Assembly (NCBI GenBank): GCA_945787305.1
Contig: CALZIH010000013.1
Location: 1-21,875, forward strand
Reading direction: 5' to 3'
DNA from: an uncultured Desulfobulbaceae bacterium
GTDB lineage: Bacteria; Desulfobacterota; Desulfobulbia; Desulfobulbales; Desulfobulbaceae
Length of the DNA: 21,875 nucleotides
The notes under the pieces were generated by a model. It worked only from the letters and a program-made list of their open reading frames with translations, did not search any database and was not told the DNA's origin. Both the position numbers and the translations under genes were made by a program. This document shows positions 7,174-14,774 of this stretch, one piece after another. Within the stretch, counting starts at the first letter, position 1; every line of letters starts with the position of its first letter.

Positions 7174-8427
7174 ATGGTGCGTAGAGAGAAACAAGGATAT
7201 ATTCCGGAGCTGCTTGCCCCGGCAGGTAGTTTTGATAAGCTGGTCACAGCCATTCACTACGGTGCTGATGCTGTGTATCTTGGTGGTCGAGAGTACAGCC
7301 TGCGTTCCAGGGCGGCTAATTTTGACGAGGCCGGGATCAAACATGCGGTCGCATATGCACATGATTATGGTGCCAAAGTGTACGTAACCGTCAACATCTT
7401 TGCCCATAATTGTGATTTCGAAGGACTGGCGGATTATCTCTGTTTTTTGCAAGAGGCCAAAGTTGACGGGCTGATCATCGCCGACCCGGGTATTTTTCAT
7501 GTAGCTCGGCAGACAGTTCCGGAGTTACCTGTCCACCTGTCCACACAGGCCAACGTGACCAATGTAGAAAGTGCACGATTTTGGCAGAGTCAGGGAATAG
7601 GGCGATTAAATCTTGCCAGGGAAATGGGAATTGAAGAGATCCGTCAGGTACGGCAGGGCACGGATCTCGAACTGGAGGTTTTCGTCCATGGCGCACTCTG
7701 TATTTCCTATTCCGGCCGCTGCATGCTTTCCAACTACTTTACCGGGCGTGATGCCAATCAGGGCGACTGTGCCCACCCCTGCCGCTATTCTTATAAGCTG
7801 GTTGAAGAAAAACGACCTGAGCAGTATTTTCCGGTAGAAGAAGATGCGCGAGGAACCTATATTTTCAATTCACGGGACCTCTGCCTGTTGCAGAGATTAC
7901 CGGAGTTGGTTGCGGCCGGAGTCGATTCCATTAAAATTGAAGGACGGATGAAGTCGGTTGGCTATGTCGGCAGCGTGGTTAGGGCATACAGGGCCGCTCT
8001 GGACTGGATAAAAACAGAAATTGTATCGGGAGCCGATTGTGCAGAACTTGTTGTCCCCCAGTCTTTTGTCAAGGAAATGAAGAAGATCGGTACCCGCGGG
8101 CAGACGGAAAACTTTTTTAATGCTCCCCCTTCATCTGAAGCCATGCTTTATGATACAATGCGAACAGATCAGGGCCATGTCCCTGCCGGGATTGTCTGTG
8201 CCGTTGATCCACTGGTGATTGATGTTCGAAACCCGATTGAATGTGCCGACACTCTTGAATACCTCTGCAGGGAGATCGAACCACGGATCTGTACAGTGAT
8301 CTCCATGGAAACTGAAGATCACAGGCCTGTTGAGCGAGCAAACCCCGGCAATCGAGTTGTCCTGCAAACCAGCCCGCCTCTTGCTGATGTGAAAATACAC
8401 AGTCTGTTTCGAAAACATATGGAATAA
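7174..8427 (+). CDS. U32-family protein, TrhP (YegQ)-like, probable tRNA hydroxylation protein
   Basis: This 417-residue protein has a TIM-barrel U32 domain beginning PELLAPAGSFDKL and AIHYGADAVYLGG. The family signature is at about 168-186: EVFVHGALC, then SGRCMLS. Cysteines C176, C183, C199 and C203 match the four conserved cysteines that hold a 4Fe-4S cluster in characterised U32 proteins. A TrhP-like C-terminal beta domain follows (VDPLVIDVRN, PGNRVVL). Length is close to TrhP/YrrO (about 420-450) and much shorter than RlhA. TrhP makes 5-hydroxyuridine at the tRNA wobble position without oxygen, using prephenate. By homology this protein probably acts on tRNA, although older databases label it a peptidase or collagenase. 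The next gene starts 2 nt after the stop, so the two are co-translated. Confidence 0.87.
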   Translation: MVRREKQGYIPELLAPAGSFDKLVTAIHYGADAVYLGGREYSLRSRAANFDEAGIKHAVAYAHDYGAKVYVTVNIFAHNCDFEGLADYLCFLQEAKVDGLIIADPGIFHVARQTVPELPVHLSTQANVTNVESARFWQSQGIGRLNLAREMGIEEIRQVRQGTDLELEVFVHGALCISYSGRCMLSNYFTGRDANQGDCAHPCRYSYKLVEEKRPEQYFPVEEDARGTYIFNSRDLCLLQRLPELVAAGVDSIKIEGRMKSVGYVGSVVRAYRAALDWIKTEIVSGADCAELVVPQSFVKEMKKIGTRGQTENFFNAPPSSEAMLYDTMRTDQGHVPAGIVCAVDPLVIDVRNPIECADTLEYLCREIEPRICTVISMETEDHRPVERANPGNRVVLQTSPPLADVKIHSLFRKHME

Positions 8428-8429
8428 TT

Positions 8430-9503
8430 ATGAATCCTGCTCTAACTGTTCCGTTTCTACCGGAATCTTCCTACATCGATTTCTTAACCACTGTCGAGGA
8501 CAATCTGGAGACACTCCATTTCAGTCTTCTCGATGGCCGTCGGTTGGACAGTCGAATACAGCTGGAACGTCTCGATACGCGTGAACCGTTGATGGAGGGT
8601 CTTGCCCGATTACAGGGAACAAAAAAGTACGTCCTGCTAAATAGCCGTTTTTACAATCCCACTTTACTTACGGAAAAGAAGGATTTTTTTTCTTTAGTGG
8701 CCGAACTTGAGAGTTTTGCCGATAAAGGGCTGTTGGACGGTATTGTCTATTGCGATCATTATCTGCTCCAGCGATTGTCCGATGAAGCTCCTGAATTGGC
8801 CTCCTCGCTTGAGGCCGTACCGGGAGTGAACAGTATGCTCGACTCCTATGCCAAGGTAGAGGCCAGGTTTAATTATATAGGAGACACCCGCTTCCAGTAT
8901 CCGACTAAACTTTTGTTGGATCGTTCATTGAATCGGGACCTGGATACCCTTGCCCAGGTCGTCCGGCAAATTCGACAGTATATGCCTGGATTGAAGATCG
9001 AACTGCTGGCCAATGAAGGGTGCCTGGCTCACTGCCCCTACAAATTATCCCATGATGCCTATATTGCTCACGCAAATATTGAAGGCTACGAGAGCACCTT
9101 TCAGCTTAATCACGAATTGGGTTGTGTTCGTGTCCTTGGAGATGAGCCGCACCGAATATTGCAATCTCCTTTTATACGTCCGGAAGATATTGAACTCTAT
9201 CTCTACCATGCGGACACGATAAAACTCTGTGGAAGGACTCTCGGCGGTGACTTTTTGCAACGCCTGATAACGGCCTATATAGATCGAAAATATGAAGGCA
9301 ATCTGCTTGACCTTCTCGATGCAGTCCATTGGCTAGCAGGCCATCTGCATGTCGATAACCAAGAGCTATCCTTTGATTTTGCGACCATGCTCTCCATGTG
9401 TGGAAAAGAATGTGCGGTCTGCGGTTTTTGTGAAGAACTGTTCCATTCAATTACCCGCCCCCTGCCGATGACCATTCGAGATAACCGTCAAGCGGTTGAT
9501 TGA
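8430..9503 (+). CDS. Uncharacterised U32-like cysteine-rich (probable Fe-S) protein, partner of the TrhP-like gene
   Basis: This 357-residue protein is not a standard annotated enzyme. It looks like a U32-related TIM-barrel protein. There is LLANEGCLAHCPY at about 192-204 with C198-x3-C202, then SPFIRPEDI and TIKLCGRTLGGDF (C267), followed by YEGNLLDLLD. A four-cysteine cluster closes the protein: C324-x3-C328-x2-C331-x2-C334. C232 is also present. The NEGC-x3-CP motif followed by IRPED and GR is shared with uncharacterised U32-like proteins, as far as I can recall. Two sets of cysteines suggest one or two Fe-S clusters, with the C-terminal set ferredoxin- or zinc-like. It starts 2 nt after the TrhP-like gene, which suggests a joint complex as in YrrN/YrrO or UbiU/UbiV. 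Substrate and reaction are unknown. Confidence 0.72.
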   Translation: MNPALTVPFLPESSYIDFLTTVEDNLETLHFSLLDGRRLDSRIQLERLDTREPLMEGLARLQGTKKYVLLNSRFYNPTLLTEKKDFFSLVAELESFADKGLLDGIVYCDHYLLQRLSDEAPELASSLEAVPGVNSMLDSYAKVEARFNYIGDTRFQYPTKLLLDRSLNRDLDTLAQVVRQIRQYMPGLKIELLANEGCLAHCPYKLSHDAYIAHANIEGYESTFQLNHELGCVRVLGDEPHRILQSPFIRPEDIELYLYHADTIKLCGRTLGGDFLQRLITAYIDRKYEGNLLDLLDAVHWLAGHLHVDNQELSFDFATMLSMCGKECAVCGFCEELFHSITRPLPMTIRDNRQAVD

Positions 9504-9599
9504 CAGTATTGAGCGCAGGGGATAGACTCCTTTTCCACAGATACCTTAGGTTACCCAGTCACTTGTTTATACAACTCCCCCCATTTTCCGGAGATATTC

Positions 9600-10181
9600 A
9601 TGGACTCCTTTGATACCTTGCTAGAGATTTCAACCAAGATTCACGGGCATATCTGTGCCGGTCAGGTGATTGGTGTTCGGATGTCGATACTTGGTTTGGA
9701 GCTTATAGGAATTGATGACCCCAAGGGAGAAGATCGGAAAAAGCTCTACGTTCTGGTGGAGATTGATCGCTGCGCCACCGATGCAATTCAATCGGTTACC
9801 GGCTGCAGCCTGGGAAAGCGTTCCATGCGCTGGGTGGATTTCGGCATTATGGCCGCAACCTTTGTCAATTTGGAAACCGGTAAAGCCGTCAGGGTTACGG
9901 CCCTGGAAGAGTCGAGAGAGCTCTCCAAAAAGTACTGTCCTGAAATTGAAAATAAGTATCAGCGGCAGCTTGCCGCATACAGAGTAATGCCGCAGGATGA
10001 GCTTTTTTCCGTTCAAGAAGTCAGGGTAGATCTGCCCGAATGCGACCTTCCGGGCCGCCCTCTGCGTCGGGTGCAGTGTGGACAGTGCGGTGACTGGGTT
10101 CAGGACTGCCGCGATGTGGAGCGAGAGGGCAGGAGCTTATGCCGGGCCTGTGACGGGCAGCGGTATTATCAGCTGCTGTGA
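9600..10181 (+). CDS. FmdE-family protein with C-terminal zinc ribbon
   Basis: This 193-residue protein has an N-terminal FmdE domain: HGHICAGQVIGVRMS at 15-29 (His17, Cys19), DRCATDAIQSVTGCSLGK at 57-73 (Cys59, Cys69), typical of FmdE. A C-terminal zinc-ribbon-like segment carries C160-x2-C163 and C181-x2-C184. FmdE was named as a subunit associated with formylmethanofuran dehydrogenase in methanogens, but free-standing members occur in many anaerobes and their function is unknown. No other formylmethanofuran dehydrogenase or molybdopterin gene is nearby. The start is supported by CGGAG at 9589-9593, six bases before the ATG. It lies 96 nt after the U32 pair on the same strand, so it may be co-transcribed, though the gap leaves room for its own promoter. 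Confidence 0.86.
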   Translation: MDSFDTLLEISTKIHGHICAGQVIGVRMSILGLELIGIDDPKGEDRKKLYVLVEIDRCATDAIQSVTGCSLGKRSMRWVDFGIMAATFVNLETGKAVRVTALEESRELSKKYCPEIENKYQRQLAAYRVMPQDELFSVQEVRVDLPECDLPGRPLRRVQCGQCGDWVQDCRDVEREGRSLCRACDGQRYYQLL

Positions 10182-10259
10182 AAGGGGACCGGAATAAAAG
10201 ACAATCTTTGTATATCGGCCATCGTTCCCAACAGCTTCAAAACGCTGGGTTAAGAAATT

Positions 10260-11954
10260 CTAGTCTTTATCCGTTTGATTTCCAACGACCCACCATGTGG
10301 TAACCCCTTGATCCGCTGTTTCGGAGCTGTTTTTCAGGGGAAGTTTGGCCTGCCATTGCTCAAATTCTCCAGCGGGCAATGGTTTGCTGAAATAGAATCC
10401 CTGCAGCAGGTCACATTGGAGTTCTTGCAGACGTCGGGCAACTTCTTTACTCTCTACACCTTCCGCCACAACGGTCAGGCCCAGGTTATGGGCAAGATCG
10501 ATAATGCTTTTGACGATGATCTCATCGTCTTCATTTTCCAGCATATCCATGACGAATGATCTGTCGATTTTCAGCTCACTAACAGGTAATTTTTTCAGGT
10601 GGGCAAGTGACGAATATCCGGTTCCAAAATCATCAATGGAAATATCGGCTCCCAGCTCTTTCAGGCGGTGGAGTATTTCATAAGCCAGGTCGGGTTCCTG
10701 GATAATTGAGGTCTCGGTAATTTCAATGGTCAGTATAGAGCCCTGCAAATTATGCGAACCAAGGATGCCGGTGATGATTTCCGGCAAATCATGGCTAAGA
10801 AGACAGGATGGGGCGAGATTGACCGCAAGGCTGACAAAGAGATCTTTTTTCTGCCAACGGAGAATCTGCTTGATGCTTTCGTCGAGCATCCACTTTGTGA
10901 TATCTTTGATCAGACCGGTGCGCTCGGCAAGATTGATAAACTCTTCCGGTTTCAGCAGGCCATGTTGTGGGTGCTGCCAACGAATCAGTACCTCGGCTTT
11001 GTCCACCTTTTTGCTTCTCAAGTCGATCTTGGGTTGGAAATACAGAATGAGCTCTTCTTCCCGTAACGCCTGCCTGAGTTCACCCATCAAGGTTAGTCGG
11101 CGTGGGCTGAATCGATCCAATATAGGTGAATACACGGCATGACCGTTTTTCTGCTGCTTTGCCGCATACATGGCTACTTCCGCCCGCTGGGTCAAGGTGT
11201 CTACATCCTTGCCGTGTTCCGGACAAAGCGCAATTCCCATGCTTGCCTGAATATCAAGGGTCATTCCTTCCAGGGTAAATGGTGGAATCAAAGCCTTGGT
11301 GACGCGCTTGATAAAGACCTGCAGGCCCTGGACGCCATCGATCAAGGGGAGGAGGATGGCAAATTCATCGCCTCCCATCCTGGCCAGGGTATCGCTGTTT
11401 CTGACAACACCGGTCAATCGCAATGCAACCTGTTTCAACAGGCGGTCTCCGGCAAAATGTCCCAGAGTGTCGTTGATCTCTTTGAATCGATCAAGGTCAA
11501 GGATAACCAGGCAAATGTTGTGGTTTTGGCGGATTGCAATATGAATAGCCTGTTCAAGCCGGTCATGGAGAAGAACACGGTTAGGGAGGTTTGTCAGGCT
11601 GTCATGCGTAGACTCATGCGTGATTCGCTGTTCAAGTGCGGCCGTTTGTGAACGCAGTTCATCGGTTTGGTCTAAGATGAGCGCACTGGCTTCATAGGCC
11701 AACATGGAACCGACATATTGACCCCAGAAAAGAAAAACAAACGGAAAAACATTAAGCAACCAGAGTACGGGCTGAGTTTTCTGGACAGTGTACACTCCAT
11801 CCAGGCTGATGGTGCCGGTAGTGGAGTAACAGTTGACCATGGTGGCAACAAGAACGGCTAAAATGGAGATGACTAACCCGTAGACAGCATATCTGTTGAC
11901 CGAGGATTTGAGGATTCGGGCATTGTTTTTCAGACTGATTTTGAGACTCTCCAT
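10260..11954 (-). CDS. Membrane-anchored GGDEF-EAL protein (cyclic-di-GMP turnover)
   Basis: Two membrane segments (about residues 23-42 and 64-82 in this numbering) flank a short extracytoplasmic loop. A helical stretch and then a GGDEF domain follow, with the active motif GGDEF intact near residue 195 and an RxxD inhibitory site (RNSD) five residues before it. The EAL domain has EVL in place of EAL near 322, and keeps NLAERTG, EITETS, DDFGTGYSSL, KIDRSFV and LQGFYFSKP. Both diguanylate cyclase and phosphodiesterase activities are therefore possible; EVL variants are often active. It probably tunes cyclic-di-GMP in response to a membrane signal. ATG at 11954 and GTG at 11963 (three residues longer) are both possible; neither has a convincing ribosome-binding site. 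A candidate promoter is at 12057-12085. It is convergent with the FmdE gene. Confidence 0.93.
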   Translation of the reverse strand: MESLKISLKNNARILKSSVNRYAVYGLVISILAVLVATMVNCYSTTGTISLDGVYTVQKTQPVLWLLNVFPFVFLFWGQYVGSMLAYEASALILDQTDELRSQTAALEQRITHESTHDSLTNLPNRVLLHDRLEQAIHIAIRQNHNICLVILDLDRFKEINDTLGHFAGDRLLKQVALRLTGVVRNSDTLARMGGDEFAILLPLIDGVQGLQVFIKRVTKALIPPFTLEGMTLDIQASMGIALCPEHGKDVDTLTQRAEVAMYAAKQQKNGHAVYSPILDRFSPRRLTLMGELRQALREEELILYFQPKIDLRSKKVDKAEVLIRWQHPQHGLLKPEEFINLAERTGLIKDITKWMLDESIKQILRWQKKDLFVSLAVNLAPSCLLSHDLPEIITGILGSHNLQGSILTIEITETSIIQEPDLAYEILHRLKELGADISIDDFGTGYSSLAHLKKLPVSELKIDRSFVMDMLENEDDEIIVKSIIDLAHNLGLTVVAEGVESKEVARRLQELQCDLLQGFYFSKPLPAGEFEQWQAKLPLKNSSETADQGVTTWWVVGNQTDKD

Positions 11955-11963
11955 ACCTGGCAC

Positions 11964-12473
11964 AGATTATTGGAAATAGAACCTGTAGAGAGATGTCCAA
12001 AGGGGCTTGTTTGTACCTGGTGAACATCGGAAAGGGTCGTTGGTTGTTCTATGTTGAGTATAGGTGCCTGGGAGACAAAAGGCAAATGGAGAGGGAATGA
12101 AATAAACGGAAAATCATTTATTTTCGTGGCAGCGATATAAAAGAGGAGGTTGGTCGAATTTCATCGTATTAACATCACACGTTTTGAAATGAAAAAATAA
12201 ACGCTTCCCGGCAAAAGCACCGGCTTCGTCTTCAGTTTAATGCTGTTGGGCTATGCTTCAACCGTACCTGGGCCTTGTGCAAATGGGTTTGACAGTGGAG
12301 CTGTTGTTGACTTGGCCGCTGGCCGCAAGGACTCGCCAAAGCGGCACACATATAGCTTCATTACATGCCGATTACCGTCATGGGATATTGTCGCTAAAGA
12401 TAATTCGACGATAAAAGTCAATGGAATCATTCTCTCTGATTCATCAACCTCATTTTACTGTGAGATGATAATC
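11964..12473. other. Intergenic stretch of about 510 bp, no supportable gene
   Basis: It contains the candidate promoter of the GGDEF-EAL gene (12057-12085) and nothing else that can be named. The segment 12187-12440 is open in parts on both strands, on the plus strand from 12240 to past the next gene's end and on the minus strand for about 46 codons until a stop near 12253. Neither frame has a ribosome-binding site or recognisable domain. A short CCGG-flanked element lies at 12209-12224. The region may carry a dispersed non-coding repeat; see the findings. Confidence 0.4.
12057..12085 (-). promoter_or_regulatory. Candidate promoter of the GGDEF-EAL gene
   Basis: Minus strand: -35 TTGCCT at 12085-12080, exactly 17 bases, -10 TATACT at 12062-12057. 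The -10 matches 5 of 6 and the -35 matches 4 of 6. It would give a leader of roughly 95-100 nt before the ATG at 11954. The pattern is plausible but not proved. Confidence 0.42.
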
Positions 12474-13535
12474 CTATTTTTTCTTTTTAAAATCAGGATA
12501 TAATTTGGTTACACAATCAGGGCAGATGCTATGGCTAAAATCAGCTTCGGAATGGTTGCGGATATAGATTTCAATTTGATTCCAATAGCCTTTGTCATCA
12601 CGTATTTTTTTACATGATGCACAGATTGGCAACAGGCCGCTGAGCTTTTTTACCTCGGTAAGGGCCAGTTGCAGCTGATCATTGGTTTCAAGAAGTTTGC
12701 TCGTCCTCATTTTAACCGTTTTTTCGAGTTCGCCCTGGTGAGCCAACAATTGTTCCTGGTATTCCTTCAGGTCTGTGATATCGACATGGGCAAGCATGAC
12801 AAGCTTTACCTTATTTTTGGCATCCAGGATTGGATAGATTCTTGTGGATAACCAACGCGTCCGGCCAGGGAAACCTGAAACCTGCGGATCAAAAAAGAAC
12901 TCCGGGACATCGACTGCTTCACCAAGGGTGGCCAATCTAAACTTGTCGGCAAGGCCGATCTCCACTGCCTGCGGATCTTCTAAGATATTATATTTCCCTA
13001 CTCCATCTTCGGCCTTTGCCAGCCAGAGTTTTTCCCAGGCCCTATTCACCTCAAGAATCAAGCCGTCAACTTCCATTACCTGTAAAGAAATCGGTGATTG
13101 GTGAAAGAGGGTGCGGAAATATTCCTCATTTTCTTTAAGTATCTGATCAGCTTCTTTACGTTCGGTTATTTTTTCAAAAGCCACCCCAACCTTATCATCA
13201 TTTATCGGAAAGGCCTTGACTGAGAACCACCCTAACTCGACTTGTTCATCACTGTAGAGCACATCTTCTAGTGTTACTGATTTCCTGTTACGCACCACTT
13301 GAGCGTACGCCTGTGGAATGCCAATTTGTCGCAAACCGGGGAAATTCTCATCAAGGGTCTTGCCCAGGATCTGAGATGCCGCAACACCGGTAACCTTTTC
13401 GGCGGCCTTGTTGGCAAAGATTAGTCTCAGGCTGGAATCGTCATCAAGGTCTTCCAGCTGGTAAACGTACATGCCTGCCTCTATGCCCTCAACGAGGGCC
13501 TGATATATTTCTTCACTGTTTTCAACATAATGCAT
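12474..13535 (-). CDS. PAS-PAS protein with C-terminal Cys-pair module and no recognisable output domain
   Basis: This 353-residue, cytoplasmic protein has two PAS domains (about 7-130 and 135-255; the second has FRTLFHQSP and a following HVDITDLKE junction typical of PAS/PAC), then a coiled coil (about 255-300). The C-terminal module of about 50 residues starts LSGLLPICASCKKIRDD, continues YIRNHSEADFSHSIC and ends PDCVTKLYPDF. Its two C-x2-C pairs could bind zinc or another metal. This module recurs at the end of many PAS and receiver proteins in deltaproteobacteria; its function is unknown. No histidine kinase, GGDEF or MCP domain is present. The start is set at the ATG at 13535, which has AGAGGTG just upstream; a GTG at 13550 is possible but weaker. 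It may be a sensor adaptor working through protein contacts. Confidence 0.85.
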   Translation of the reverse strand: MHYVENSEEIYQALVEGIEAGMYVYQLEDLDDDSSLRLIFANKAAEKVTGVAASQILGKTLDENFPGLRQIGIPQAYAQVVRNRKSVTLEDVLYSDEQVELGWFSVKAFPINDDKVGVAFEKITERKEADQILKENEEYFRTLFHQSPISLQVMEVDGLILEVNRAWEKLWLAKAEDGVGKYNILEDPQAVEIGLADKFRLATLGEAVDVPEFFFDPQVSGFPGRTRWLSTRIYPILDAKNKVKLVMLAHVDITDLKEYQEQLLAHQGELEKTVKMRTSKLLETNDQLQLALTEVKKLSGLLPICASCKKIRDDKGYWNQIEIYIRNHSEADFSHSICPDCVTKLYPDFKKKK

Positions 13536-13594
13536 AGACACCTCTGTCACTAAGAAATGAGCGCTAATAAATAAAAAACGACTGTCCCCTAAAT

Positions 13595-13605
13595 CTTTTT
13601 ACGAG
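13595..13605. repeat. Dispersed intergenic motif CTTTTTACGAG, copy 2
   Basis: This copy is identical to copies 1 and 3 over 11 bases. It lies about 60 bp upstream of the PAS gene and 56 bp after the crotonase stop, beside the sequence CTGTCCCC. The gap 13536-13661 holds no other recognisable feature. Confidence 0.45.
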
Positions 13606-13661
13606 TAGGACCAGGAAGCAGTTCCAGGTGGTGGGATAGGTACAGGTCTAATTGATTGTGT

Positions 13662-14453
13662 TTATCCCTTATCGTTCGACTTGTTGAGAAAAGATCGTGT
13701 TCTGTTCCTGAAGTCTTCTGTTGTGGCAATTAAACCAAAATAATCAGCACCCAGTCTGGCTGATTCGTCGATTGACATATCCAATCCTCTGTGGAGGGCT
13801 TCCCAGGTGAGGTTAACTGCAACCGGAGAGTTGGGTAGTATTTCTTGCAAGAGCTTCTCTCCTTCCTTGCGCAGCCCTGCCGACTCAGTTACGCGATTGA
13901 CCAGGCCAAATTGCAGTGCCTTCTCCGAGGTGATCATCTTTCCGGTGAGCAGCAGTTCTGCGGCGCGACCTTTGCCGATGAGCCGTGGTAATCGTGTTGT
14001 GCCCCCCCACCCGGCGACTGCACCGATTCGAACTTCGGGATGACCGAGTTGTGCAGAGGTAACCGCAACCCGCAACATACATGATTCCGCCAATTCAAGT
14101 CCGCCGCCCAAGGCAAATCCGTTGATTAATGCAATTGAAACTTTATTCAAATTTTCAATAAGATGGTTTACGGAAACAGCGAGTTTTGCCAGCTCTCGCA
14201 CCTGCAAGGGAGAGGCCTGGTTCAAATAGGTAATATCGGCGCCGGCGGAAAAAGCCTTGTTTCCCGCACCGGTAATGAGAACGGCCTGGATTTCGGGATC
14301 ATCTTGTATTTTTGTTAATGCATTCTTTAATTCGAGCAGCAACGGCTTATTCAGGGCATTAAGCACACCGGGGCGGTTTAAGGTCAGATAAACAATATGA
14401 TCACGTCGTTCAACAAGGAGAATGGAATCTGGCCGATCGGTCACGGGGTTCAT
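13662..14453 (-). CDS. Enoyl-CoA hydratase/isomerase (crotonase family)
   Basis: This 263-residue protein has the crotonase fold throughout. The oxyanion-hole segment is AFSAGADI near residue 67. The two catalytic glutamates of hydratases are present with the expected spacing of 20: Glu120 (GGGLELA) and Glu140 (GHPEVRIG). The conserved GWGGTTRLPRLIG follows, and the C-terminal helices are complete. It is predicted to hydrate 2-enoyl-CoA in beta-oxidation or a related acyl-CoA pathway; other crotonase reactions (isomerase, crotonyl-CoA hydration in fermentation) cannot be excluded. No acyl-CoA dehydrogenase or thiolase is next to it, so its pathway is not shown by context. The ATG at 14453 is preferred because AGAGG stands six bases before it; a GTG at 14471 would add six residues. 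Confidence 0.92.
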   Translation of the reverse strand: MNPVTDRPDSILLVERRDHIVYLTLNRPGVLNALNKPLLLELKNALTKIQDDPEIQAVLITGAGNKAFSAGADITYLNQASPLQVRELAKLAVSVNHLIENLNKVSIALINGFALGGGLELAESCMLRVAVTSAQLGHPEVRIGAVAGWGGTTRLPRLIGKGRAAELLLTGKMITSEKALQFGLVNRVTESAGLRKEGEKLLQEILPNSPVAVNLTWEALHRGLDMSIDESARLGADYFGLIATTEDFRNRTRSFLNKSNDKG

Positions 14454-14541
14454 GTTGTTCCTCTGCTGCACATGTCTTCACTTGCCGACATGAAAGGTGA
14501 GTCAATGTTCGCTTGTGGGCGAGCTGTTGTTGCGCTTTGTC

Positions 14542-14572
14542 ATTATAGGTCTTTCTTTTCTATAAATGCCGA
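14542..14572 (-). promoter_or_regulatory. Candidate promoter of the crotonase gene
   Basis: Minus strand: a perfect -10 TATAAT at 14547-14542, with TCGGCA at 14572-14567 as a 4-of-6 -35. The spacer is 19 bases, longer than ideal, so this is a moderate candidate only. The rest of 14454-14725 shows no gene. Confidence 0.35.
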
Positions 14573-14725
14573 CATTTTAATTAAACGTCAACATTTTCGG
14601 TGTGAATGAATAAATAATCACGCATTGCAGGTACAAAGAGGATGAAAAGAGAAGAGGTGCTACAAAACGTAGACGAAGGAGCAAAAAGAGAACGGTGGTT
14701 TTATTAATAATAGAGGGTGCCAACC

Positions 14726-14758
14726 GTTACACAGGAGCACCGGCGGCTCCTGTGTAAC
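14726..14758. terminator. Long perfect hairpin just downstream of the chemoreceptor gene
   Basis: Arms GTTACACAGGAGC (14726-14738) and GCTCCTGTGTAAC (14746-14758) form 13 uninterrupted pairs with a 7-nt loop, beginning 17 nt after the stop codon of the minus-strand chemoreceptor gene. Neither side is followed by a proper T-run, so a classical intrinsic terminator is not shown. It may be a terminator-like or transcript-end-protecting structure, or a protein-binding palindrome. Confidence 0.5.
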
Positions 14759-14774
14759 AGCACGTATAGGCCAG

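Noticed and set aside
7174..8427. Annotation of the U32 protein as a secreted collagenase or peptidase
   Set aside because: No signal peptide is present, and the four conserved cysteines match Fe-S cluster U32 proteins that hydroxylate RNA.
12181..12300. Possible cyclic-di-GMP (GEMM-I) riboswitch near the GGDEF-EAL gene
   Set aside because: A few short blocks (GGCAAAAGCACCGG) recall the motif, but the conserved core with its paired stems and tetraloop receptor could not be laid out on either strand.
13575..13605. REP element linked to a TnpA-type transposase
   Set aside because: Only CTGTCCCC next to the CTTTTTACGAG motif is visible; there is no palindrome here and no transposase in the window.
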